This document shows positions 1-5,292 of a DNA stretch of 8,843 bases, one piece after another (position 1 is the stretch's first letter; each line of letters starts with the position of its first letter). The notes below the pieces were generated by a model. That model searched no databases. It was given only the letters and a program-made list of their open reading frames with translations, and was not told where the DNA came from. The translations under genes were made by a program, and so were the position numbers. Where the stretch lies: the NCBI GenBank assembly GCA_019510535.1, contig JAEKKE010000367.1, positions 1-8,843 of the forward strand, given 5' to 3'. The DNA comes from Acidobacteriota bacterium. Its GTDB lineage: Bacteria; Acidobacteriota; Terriglobia; Terriglobales; Acidobacteriaceae.

Positions 1-340
1 CGCTCCGGAACCCCGCAATGCGGATGCTGCCGGACATGGACGCACCTCGGCCTGCCAGCTCCCCCTCAACTGCACCAAGGGCCTGATGGGCCTGTCGCAG
101 TAAAGGACGCAGGCGCTGCAGTTCTTTGCCTGGAACACAACCGCTCCGTCCGCGAACGACCAACTCGAAGCCATATCGTTCCTCTAACGCCACGATTGCT
201 TTGGAGACAGCCGACTGAGTGATACCAAGATCGGCTGCAACGCTGGTGAAACTCGTTCTGCTGCCGAGCGCCATGAGCAATTCGATCTCGGCTGTGCTGA
301 TCTTCTTGTGAGTCACTCCCATTCCATGAGTATTACTCAT
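1..340 (-). CDS. LysR-type transcriptional regulator, N-terminal part (cut by window edge)
   Basis: Reading the minus strand from the ATG at 340 gives 113 residues that run open off the left edge. Residues about 17-65 form the winged helix-turn-helix of LysR-type regulators: an opening 'TAEIELLMALG', the recognition-helix region 'DLGITQSAVSKAIVALEERYG', then a wing and a linker helix (about 74-100), followed by 'SGSIRIAG', where the effector-binding domain normally begins. Family members are about 300 residues, so roughly two thirds lie outside the window and the effector cannot be guessed. It is divergent from the alpha/beta hydrolase at 454, the classic LysR regulator-target layout, so that gene is its likely target. 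No convincing ribosome binding site precedes 340. An in-frame ATG at 322 is an alternative start, and using it would put the 323-343 palindrome wholly outside the coding region. Confidence 0.85.
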   Translation of the reverse strand, partial: MSNTHGMGVTHKKISTAEIELLMALGSRTSFTSVAADLGITQSAVSKAIVALEERYGFELVVRGRSGCVPGKELQRLRPLLRQAHQALGAVEGELAGRGASMSGSIRIAGFRS

Positions 341-343
341 GGA
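323..343. promoter_or_regulatory. 21-bp perfect palindrome, probable LysR autoregulatory operator
   Basis: The half-site TCCATGAGTA (323-332) is mirrored exactly by TACTCATGGA (334-343) around a central T at 333. It contains the T-N11-A pattern typical of LysR-type binding sites (ATGAGTATTACTCAT). It covers the regulator's likely start codon at 338-340 and lies about 110 bp before the divergent hydrolase gene, so a bound regulator could block its own transcription and act on the hydrolase promoter. The palindrome is seen directly; the operator role is inferred from family behaviour. Confidence 0.6.
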
Positions 344-439
344 TAAGGCGAGAAGCATGATCCCCAGGATTAGGCATTACAGAACCGGTAACGCTACGTT
401 TGCTTCATGAACAAGTCCATTGGTTTCATTTGCAACTTT

Positions 440-447
440 GAGGGGAG
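440..447 (+). promoter_or_regulatory. Shine-Dalgarno GAGGGGAG that fixes the hydrolase start at 454
   Basis: The purine-rich GAGGGGAG directly abuts the ATG at 448, which is too close for initiation there, but lies 6 nt before the in-frame ATG at 454, an ideal distance. The start at 454 is therefore preferred. Confidence 0.7.
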
Positions 448-453
448 ATGGGT

Positions 454-1227
454 ATGACCTGGGTCGACGATATCGGCGCGGGTCCGCGCAGCATACTCTT
501 CATTCACGGGCATCCATTCAACCGCTCGATGTGGCAACCCCAGGTTGATGCGTTGCGCGATCGTCACCGGCTGATCGTCCCCGATCTAAGGGGCTATGGC
601 GATTCTCCGGTCTTACCGGACGGGCCGGTCACTCAGGAACAATTTGCCTCCGATCTGGCGGAGATCCTCGACGAACGGAAAATTTCCAAGACGATTGTTG
701 TCGGGCTGTCGATGGGCGGACAGATTGCCATGGAGTTCGGACGGCGATTTCCCGATCGTGTGGAGGGAATGGTATTAGCGGCCACCTTTGCAGAAGCAGA
801 GACACAAGAAGGCGTCGCCGACCGCCTCCGAACAGCGGAAAGAATGGAACAAGACGGGATGGCGCTCGTGGGGTGTGAGATATTGCCAAGACTGATCGGC
901 AAGAGCTCCATCACGGCGATGCCTCACCTTGCTGCGTCGGTGTACAGCATGATCTGCGCCACCAGCCCGCAATCTGCGGCCGCCGCGGTGAGAGGGCGCG
1001 CGATGCGTCGTGACTACCGCGATGCCCTGCGTGACTTCACCTTTCCTTGTCTGATCGTGCTTGGAGATGAAGACTCTTATTCGTCCGAAGCGCAGGGGCA
1101 AGCCATGCAGGCTCTGATTCCCAGGTGCAGCCTTGCGGTCCTGCCTCGCGTTGGGCACTTGCCCAATCTCGAACAGCCTCTACGATTCAATTCGCTGCTT
1201 GAGCAATTCATCGCTAATTTGGACTGA
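454..1227 (+). CDS. Alpha/beta hydrolase (3-oxoadipate enol-lactonase-like)
   Basis: A 257-residue single-domain alpha/beta hydrolase, probably cytoplasmic: no signal peptide or membrane segment is visible. The strand and loop 'ILFIHGHPFNRSMW' (about residues 14-27) supplies the oxyanion hole. The nucleophile elbow is GLSMGG with Ser86. The acid is Asp205 or Asp207 in 'GDEDSY', and the base is His235 in 'VGHLPN'. A helical cap lies between about residues 115 and 190. Length and motif spacing resemble the PcaD-like lactonase and esterase group, but substrate cannot be read from sequence, and no other aromatic-degradation gene is nearby. The start at 454 rather than 448 follows from the Shine-Dalgarno spacing. 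It is divergent from a LysR-type regulator, which probably controls it in response to a small-molecule inducer. Its TGA stop is the edge of the inverted repeat that separates it from the convergent esterase gene. Confidence 0.85.
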   Translation: MTWVDDIGAGPRSILFIHGHPFNRSMWQPQVDALRDRHRLIVPDLRGYGDSPVLPDGPVTQEQFASDLAEILDERKISKTIVVGLSMGGQIAMEFGRRFPDRVEGMVLAATFAEAETQEGVADRLRTAERMEQDGMALVGCEILPRLIGKSSITAMPHLAASVYSMICATSPQSAAAAVRGRAMRRDYRDALRDFTFPCLIVLGDEDSYSSEAQGQAMQALIPRCSLAVLPRVGHLPNLEQPLRFNSLLEQFIANLD

Positions 1228-1396
1228 AGTAAGAGTTAAAAGTTGAAAGTTAAAAGTTAAAGTGTTAACGCATAGGCAAGGCGAATGATTCACCTCACCA
1301 AAACACAAAGCGAAGGCATGGGTGAAAGAACAATGTTCTTGCTGCCCACGCCTTAACGCTTTAACTTACAACTTTTAACTTTTAACTCTTACTTGA
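1225..1396. repeat. Long inverted repeat with four tandem AGTTAAA heptamers per arm, between two convergent stop codons
   Basis: The left arm (1227-1271) and right arm (1350-1394) are inverted copies of 45 nt that match at 40 positions by my hand alignment. Each arm is tiled with a 7-nt unit: AGTTAAA, AGTTGAA, AGTTAAA, AGTTAAA at 1234-1261, and the complement TTTAACT, TACAACT, TTTAACT, TTTAACT at 1360-1387. The arms reach into both stop codons: the hydrolase TGA (1225-1227) and the esterase TAA (1389-1391). The 78-nt centre holds a smaller 15-nt perfect palindrome, AAGAACA-A-TGTTCTT (1326-1340). A bidirectional transcription terminator is the simplest role. The tiled ends would also suit a small non-autonomous mobile repeat; no coding sequence or target-site duplication is evident. 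Confidence 0.8.
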
Positions 1397-2231
1397 GTGC
1401 TTTCTCAACCGCTGCCTGCGCCAGCGGCTCCATCACTGCGTATCCGGCGTCGTTGGGATGTACGGTCTTGTCTGCGGCGAGGTCTTCCTTCATACCGCCT
1501 TCGTTGTCGACCAGCGCGGGATAGTAGTTCAGGAAGGTGAGTTTTTCTTTCGCGCAGTATTGCTCGATCCATTGGTTCACTGCGCGGATCGTTTCGGCGG
1601 GCTGGACGTCAGGGTTCCAGTTGAACTTCTTTGCCGGCAGCACGCTGGCCAGCACTACACGGATGTCGTTCGCTTTGGCGATGGCTACCATGCTGGTGAT
1701 GTTGTCCTGAATCATCTGCAGGTTTTCCGGGCCGGTGTTGCCGGCAACATCATTGGTTCCGGCAAGAATGACCACGGCGACGGGTTTCAGGTGAACCACA
1801 TCCTGCTGGAAGCGGATGAGCATCTGTTGGGTGGTCTGTCCGCTGATGCCGCGGTTGATCCAGGGTTTGCCGGGGAAGAACTTTCCGCTGCGGCGTCCCC
1901 AGGCGTCGGTGATGGAGTCGCCATAGAAGACCACCCGTTTCTCGCCGGGAGCCGGAGGCGCGAGCTTGGCATTGTCTTCGCGGTAGCGGCTGAGTTGGGC
2001 AAAGTCCAGGACGCGGCCCTGCAGACCGGCGATGGTCTTGTCGGTCGGCATGGAGATCTGGTCCGGCACCGGCGGCTTCTGTACCGGTACGGAGACTGGG
2101 GTCGCCGGGGCGGCGGCATCGGCAGGCTTCACCACCTGCTGCTCCGGTACGGGGTTCTGTTCACTTGCCGGAGCCTGGCACCAGGCCACACCTACACTCA
2201 ATCCAAGGGCGATTACAGCAAAGCGGCGCAT
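1389..2231 (-). CDS. Secreted SGNH/GDSL-family esterase (lipase/acylhydrolase)
   Basis: A 280-residue exported hydrolase. Residues 1-20 form a Sec signal peptide (MRR, then a hydrophobic core, 'VAWCQA'). Residues about 21-62 are a Pro/Ala/Val/Gln-rich linker, and the SGNH domain follows. The four diagnostic blocks are visible: GDSITD with nucleophile Ser106 (block I), the Gly in 'ISGQT' at about 131 (block II), 'AGTNDV' with Asn160 (block III), and 'DKTVHPND' with His258 (block V). The acid, apparently Asp254, sits four residues before the His, where most relatives have D-x-x-H. Such enzymes deacylate esters, often acetylated sugars or lipids, at the cell surface; the substrate here is unknown. 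The start at 2231 is chosen over an in-frame ATG at 2255 because GGAGG lies 7 nt upstream and because it places the signal peptide at the N-terminus. Confidence 0.88.
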   Translation of the reverse strand: MRRFAVIALGLSVGVAWCQAPASEQNPVPEQQVVKPADAAAPATPVSVPVQKPPVPDQISMPTDKTIAGLQGRVLDFAQLSRYREDNAKLAPPAPGEKRVVFYGDSITDAWGRRSGKFFPGKPWINRGISGQTTQQMLIRFQQDVVHLKPVAVVILAGTNDVAGNTGPENLQMIQDNITSMVAIAKANDIRVVLASVLPAKKFNWNPDVQPAETIRAVNQWIEQYCAKEKLTFLNYYPALVDNEGGMKEDLAADKTVHPNDAGYAVMEPLAQAAVEKALK

Positions 2232-2238
2232 CCCATTT

Positions 2239-2244
2239 CCTCCA
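2239..2244 (-). promoter_or_regulatory. Shine-Dalgarno TGGAGG for the SGNH esterase
   Basis: On the minus strand TGGAGG is followed by a 7-nt spacer and the ATG at 2231. This is a strong, well-placed ribosome binding site and it decides against the longer reading frame that begins at 2255. Confidence 0.75.
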
Positions 2245-2357
2245 CGACTCACCATTCAATCATGTTGCGCAGGCGCCATGGTTCTGTCCGGGTGAATCAT
2301 GAACCAAACAAACCACTTTTGCGCAACCTTGGGTAAGCTATATCGTCAAATGTTCGG
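2245..2357. other. Divergent intergenic region between esterase and isomerase-like gene
   Basis: About 110 bp that must hold promoters for both flanking genes. A TATATC box at 2339-2344 lies 13 nt before the plus-strand start and could serve as a -10 element. No good -35 partner stands at the usual distance. A small palindrome, TTGCGCAA, occurs near 2319-2326. Nothing here is strong enough to call a regulator site. Confidence 0.35.
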
Positions 2358-3182
2358 ATGATTAGGGCCATTTCCACACACGTTTTTCTGGAGCAGCGGC
2401 TCCATCCTGGCCTCCTCGACGCCCTTGCGTCCGGGGGAGCGGAGGCTATTGAGGTCTTCGCCGCGCGCCATCACTTTGATTACACAGACCGTTCCACCAC
2501 TCGTGAGCTGGGGAACTGGTTCCGTTCGAACAATGTGCTGGCGACGCTACACCAGCCGCTGCACGACCGGGCGCACTGGTCCCGCGACCTGTCGCAGACG
2601 GTTAATCTCATCGATCCGGACAAATCCAAGCGCATACAGGCGATGGACGAGATCAAGCGCTCGTTGGAGTCGGCGGACTTCATTCCCTTCGAGTCAATCG
2701 TGCTGCACCTGGGCCAGAAGGGCGACACCTGGTCGCCGCGCGCCCTGGAGAACTCTCTGTCGGCTATCGAACATATAAAAGCCTTTGCTGGACCGCTCGG
2801 CATCAAGACGCTGATCGAGACGCTGGACAACGACGTCACCTCGCCGGAACATCTGCTGGAGATCCTGCACGTGGGCCACTTCGACACCGTGAACATCTGC
2901 GTGGACCTGGGGCACTGTCATCTGCGTCCCAACGGCATAGAAGAGGCTCTGACGCTGTTGGCGACGCGTATCCGCGAACTGCACCTGCACGACAATCAGG
3001 GCACACGGGACGAGCACCTGTGGCCCGGCAGCGGTGGAATCGACTGGAAGAAGGCTGCTGAGCTGATTGCCGCTCTTCCGCAGACACCGATCGGCGTCCT
3101 GGAGATCACCCACGAGCTGCATGAGACCGTCGAGACGGCGTCACGGAAGGCCGTAGAGGCCTGGAAGCTCCTGGGAGTCTAG
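2358..3182 (+). CDS. Sugar phosphate isomerase/epimerase-like TIM-barrel protein
   Basis: A 274-residue protein of the xylose isomerase-like TIM barrel fold (AP endonuclease family 2 clan). Strand-end residues that normally bind the divalent metal appear in order: Glu154 in 'LIETLDN', Asp183 and His186 in 'VDLGHCH', His209 in 'LHLHDN' (with Asp212), and Glu249 in 'VLEIT'. The stretch 'HLWPGSGGIDW' (220-230) matches the loop that ends in 'G.G.iDw' in many sugar isomerases and epimerases of this clan. It is single-domain, soluble, and has no signal peptide. Substrate is not predictable; keto-sugar or inositol-type compounds are typical for the clan. The ATG at 2358 has no clear Shine-Dalgarno sequence, but the fold begins at once ('IRAISTHVF'), so it is probably correct. 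It stands alone, divergent from the esterase, and is followed by a palindromic repeat element that could end its transcript. Confidence 0.82.
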   Translation: MIRAISTHVFLEQRLHPGLLDALASGGAEAIEVFAARHHFDYTDRSTTRELGNWFRSNNVLATLHQPLHDRAHWSRDLSQTVNLIDPDKSKRIQAMDEIKRSLESADFIPFESIVLHLGQKGDTWSPRALENSLSAIEHIKAFAGPLGIKTLIETLDNDVTSPEHLLEILHVGHFDTVNICVDLGHCHLRPNGIEEALTLLATRIRELHLHDNQGTRDEHLWPGSGGIDWKKAAELIAALPQTPIGVLEITHELHETVETASRKAVEAWKLLGV

Positions 3183-3199
3183 GGCGGAGTCCATACACC

Positions 3200-3391
3200 G
3201 GGTGCCCCACATACGCGAAGCTTATGTGGGACATTCGGGGTCCCCGGCGAACTTTGTTCGTTGGGGTGAACATTCGAGCGAAGCTCGAACCGTCTTTTTG
3301 TTTGTCATTTCGTAGCGCAAGCGGAGAAATCTGCTTCTTTCGATCTCCTCGCAAATAACCCACCCATTGCTCCGCAACGGATGGGGCACCC
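3200..3391 (-). repeat. Palindromic intergenic element, copy 1
   Basis: This 192-bp element has perfect 10-bp inverted ends, GGGTGCCCCA (3200-3209) and TGGGGCACCC (3382-3391). It shares with 8314-8490, in inverted orientation, a 44-bp core that differs at only two positions (3272-3315 against 8423-8466), a 14-bp block (AGAAATCTGCTTCT, ending at 3338), the ends, and a hairpin near one end. Internal stems include CCCACATA/TATGTGGG (3206-3230), an 11-bp stem at 3242-3266, TTCGAGC/GCTCGAA (3273-3289) and a 12-bp stem at 3359-3385. It fills most of the 272-bp gap between the isomerase-like gene and asnS. No coding content is supported. Strand is given so that the two copies have opposite signs. 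Confidence 0.8.
3273..3303 (+). terminator. Possible rho-independent terminator after the isomerase-like gene
   Basis: A hairpin with a 7-bp stem, TTCGAGC-GAA-GCTCGAA (3273-3289), is followed by CCGTCTTTTTGTTT. The T-rich tract starts about four bases after the stem, later than in classic terminators, so termination is plausible but not certain. The same hairpin and tract recur in the second element copy. Confidence 0.4.
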
Positions 3392-3450
3392 AGTTCGAGG
3401 GCAATTGGATGTTCTGAGGTCGGTCACGCGATAAGCGCGACTTGCGGGGC

Positions 3451-3456
3451 TAGAAT
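3451..3456 (+). promoter_or_regulatory. Candidate -10 box TAGAAT for asnS
   Basis: TAGAAT ends 10 nt before the ATG at 3467 and overlaps an alternative upstream ATG at 3455. A -10 here would start the message at or just before the 3467 codon. No recognisable -35 element lies 16-18 bp upstream. Confidence 0.35.
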
Positions 3457-3466
3457 GGAATCCGCA

Positions 3467-4813
3467 ATGAGTGATTCCGCAGTCGCCGCAGCTCCCCTCG
3501 CTACCATCGCCTCGCTGGCCCAACATGAAGGGCAGACGGTCACCCTGCGCGGCTGGCTCTATAACCTTCGCGAGAGCGGCAAGCTCCTCTTTCCCATCTT
3601 CCGCGACGGCACCGGCACCATCCAGGGCATTGTGCCCAAGGCGGCTGTGACGGAAGAGGTTTTCACGACCATCAAGCACCTGACGCAGGAGTCATCGGTG
3701 GTCGTCATCGGCAAGGTGCGTGCGGATAAGCGCGCTCCCTCGGGCTTCGAGCTCGATGTCGAAAATGTCGAGGTCATCCACCGCATCCCTGAAGAGACGC
3801 CCTTCCCCATCTCGCTCAAGGAACATGGCATCGACTTCCTGATGGAGCATCGTCATCTCTGGGTGCGCACGCCGCGGCAGTCGGCCATTCTGCGTATCCG
3901 CGCCACCATCATGCGCGCGGCGCAGGAGTACTTCGATACCAACGGCTTCATCCGCACCGATCCGCCTATCCTGACGCCGAACGCCTGTGAGGGCACCTCA
4001 GAGCTCTTCGAGATGGACTACTTCGACCAGGAGAAGGCCTACCTGACGCAGAGTGGCCAACTCTACATCGAGGCCACGGCGCTGGCGCTGGGCAAGGTCT
4101 ACAGCTTCGGCCCGACCTTCCGCGCAGAGAAGTCGAAGACCCGCCGCCACCTGACCGAGTTCTGGATGATCGAGCCAGAGGTTGCGTATCTAGAGCTCGA
4201 TGGCCTGATGGAGCTGGCGGAGAACTTCGTCTCGCACATCGTGAAGCGCGTGATCGAAGGCCACCAGGCAGATCTGAAGGTGCTGCAGCGCGATGTGGCA
4301 AAGCTTGAGGCCATCCAGGCTCCCTTCCCGAAGATCAGCTATGACGAAGCCCACGCCATGCTGGAAGAGGCGTACAAGAAGGGCGCCATCGAGCATCCGC
4401 ATACCTACGGCGATGACTTCGGATCTCCGGATGAGACCTACATCTCCAGCCAGTTCGATCGCCCGGTGATGGTGCATCGTTATCCGGCGGCGGTAAAGGC
4501 CTTCTACATGGAACCCGACCCGAAGGACTCGACCAAGGCGCTGTGCCTGGATGTGCTGGCGCCAGAAGGCTACGGCGAAATCATCGGCGGCAGCCAGCGC
4601 GTTTCCAGCTACGAGCTGCTGAAGAGCCGTATCGAAGCTCACGAGCTGCCGCTCGAAGCCTTCCAGTGGTACCTGGACTTGCGTAAGTACGGTTCAGTGC
4701 CGCACGCCGGCTTCGGCATGGGGATTGAGCGTGTGGTGGCGTGGGTCTGCGGCCTGGACCACGTGCGCGAAACGATTCCGTTTGCTCGTACTCTGAACAG
4801 GATCTATCCGTAA
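3467..4813 (+). CDS. asnS: Asparagine--tRNA ligase (AsnRS)
   Basis: A class IIb aminoacyl-tRNA synthetase that charges tRNA-Asn with asparagine in the cytoplasm. In the 448-residue frame, an OB-fold anticodon-binding domain comes first (about 20-115; 'GWLYNLRESGKLLFPIFRDGTG'). The catalytic core then has the motif 1 region about 130-170, motif 2 around 'FRAEKSKTRRHLTEFWMIEPE' (218-238), and motif 3 'GFGMGIERV' (415-423). The KSKTRRHLTEFWMIEPE form is that of the Bacillus-type AsnRS and favours Asn over Asp specificity. Length is normal for the family. The frame could also start at 3455 (four more residues, MESA). Neither ATG has a good Shine-Dalgarno sequence; 3467 is preferred because a TAGAAT box overlaps 3455. 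A cupin gene follows 17 bp downstream, probably in the same transcript. No T-box leader is visible. Confidence 0.95.
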   Translation: MSDSAVAAAPLATIASLAQHEGQTVTLRGWLYNLRESGKLLFPIFRDGTGTIQGIVPKAAVTEEVFTTIKHLTQESSVVVIGKVRADKRAPSGFELDVENVEVIHRIPEETPFPISLKEHGIDFLMEHRHLWVRTPRQSAILRIRATIMRAAQEYFDTNGFIRTDPPILTPNACEGTSELFEMDYFDQEKAYLTQSGQLYIEATALALGKVYSFGPTFRAEKSKTRRHLTEFWMIEPEVAYLELDGLMELAENFVSHIVKRVIEGHQADLKVLQRDVAKLEAIQAPFPKISYDEAHAMLEEAYKKGAIEHPHTYGDDFGSPDETYISSQFDRPVMVHRYPAAVKAFYMEPDPKDSTKALCLDVLAPEGYGEIIGGSQRVSSYELLKSRIEAHELPLEAFQWYLDLRKYGSVPHAGFGMGIERVVAWVCGLDHVRETIPFARTLNRIYP

Positions 4814-4830
4814 CCGGTTGAGGAGAAGAG

Positions 4831-5253
4831 ATGGCAGAGAAGAGTAAGTCAGGTCGGTTTGATACGACTGCGATTGCCCATTCCTTTCCAGACGAAGCGG
4901 CATCTCTTCTCCTCGATCACTACATGACCGATGAGCCGGAGGCGAGCACGCGCATCTTTCGTGTCTACCGTCCGACGCCGGCTCACTTTCACAAGCTGAG
5001 CAACGAACATCTCTACGTGATCTCGGGTCGCGGCACCTTCTGGATGGAGAGTCCGGAAGACATCAGCGAGTTCGGTCCGGGAACCTTCCTTGTCTTCAAG
5101 AAGGAGACGGTGCATGCCATGCCCGAGATCTTCGAAGGGCCAGTTGTCTTTCTCGCTATCGATACACCTCGTCGTGAGCCCACGGACATTCACTTCGTGA
5201 ATCCCGAAGACGGCACACCGCAGAGCTTCATCCAGAGCAAAGACGCGTATTGA
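4831..5253 (+). CDS. Small single-domain cupin protein
   Basis: A 140-residue cytoplasmic protein with one cupin beta-barrel. Cupin motif 1 is seen at 'AHFHKLSNEHLYVISGRG' (51-68), with His52, His54 and Glu59 in the canonical HxH-x4-E-x6-G spacing. Motif 2 is 'FGPGTFLVFKKETVHAM' (81-97), with His95. The full metal-binding set is therefore present, so it could be an enzyme (isomerase or dioxygenase type) or a small-molecule binder; sequence alone does not decide. A strong ribosome binding site, GAGGAG at 4819-4824, lies 6 nt before the ATG. The 17-bp gap after asnS points to co-transcription, although no functional link to tRNA charging is evident. Confidence 0.85.
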   Translation: MAEKSKSGRFDTTAIAHSFPDEAASLLLDHYMTDEPEASTRIFRVYRPTPAHFHKLSNEHLYVISGRGTFWMESPEDISEFGPGTFLVFKKETVHAMPEIFEGPVVFLAIDTPRREPTDIHFVNPEDGTPQSFIQSKDAY

Positions 5254-5292
5254 GCAACATCATTCAATCATTCACTTATTCATTTTTTTTTT
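5254..5292. repeat. AT-rich octamer repeat and T-tract between convergent genes
   Basis: ATTCA recurs every 8 nt (5262, 5270 and 5278), then a run of ten T residues (5283-5292) reaches into the stop codon of the convergent gene. No GC-rich stem precedes the T-run, so a standard hairpin terminator is not supported, though the tract may still help end the asnS-cupin message. Confidence 0.5.

Noticed and set aside
448..453. The ATG at 448 as start of the alpha/beta hydrolase
   Set aside because: It touches the Shine-Dalgarno sequence; the ATG at 454 has proper 6-nt spacing.
2232..2255. The ATG at 2255 as start of the SGNH esterase
   Set aside because: The eight extra residues precede the signal peptide, and the GGAGG site lies between the two ATGs.
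1458..2336. A 292-codon plus-strand open frame opposite the SGNH esterase
   Set aside because: It is an antisense shadow of a gene with all SGNH blocks, a signal peptide and a ribosome binding site; its product has no recognisable motif.
3222..3404. A 60-codon minus-strand frame inside repeat element copy 1
   Set aside because: It shares 'EMTNKK-VRASLE' with the frame in copy 2 only because both translate the same repeat core; there is no ribosome binding site and the frames differ on both sides.
3392..3454. A T-box or other leader riboswitch before asnS
   Set aside because: Only about 63 bp separate the repeat element from the start region, with no T-box sequence or specifier-type stem visible.
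4190..4642. A 150-codon minus-strand frame opposite asnS
   Set aside because: It is a shadow of a highly conserved synthetase core with no motif of its own.
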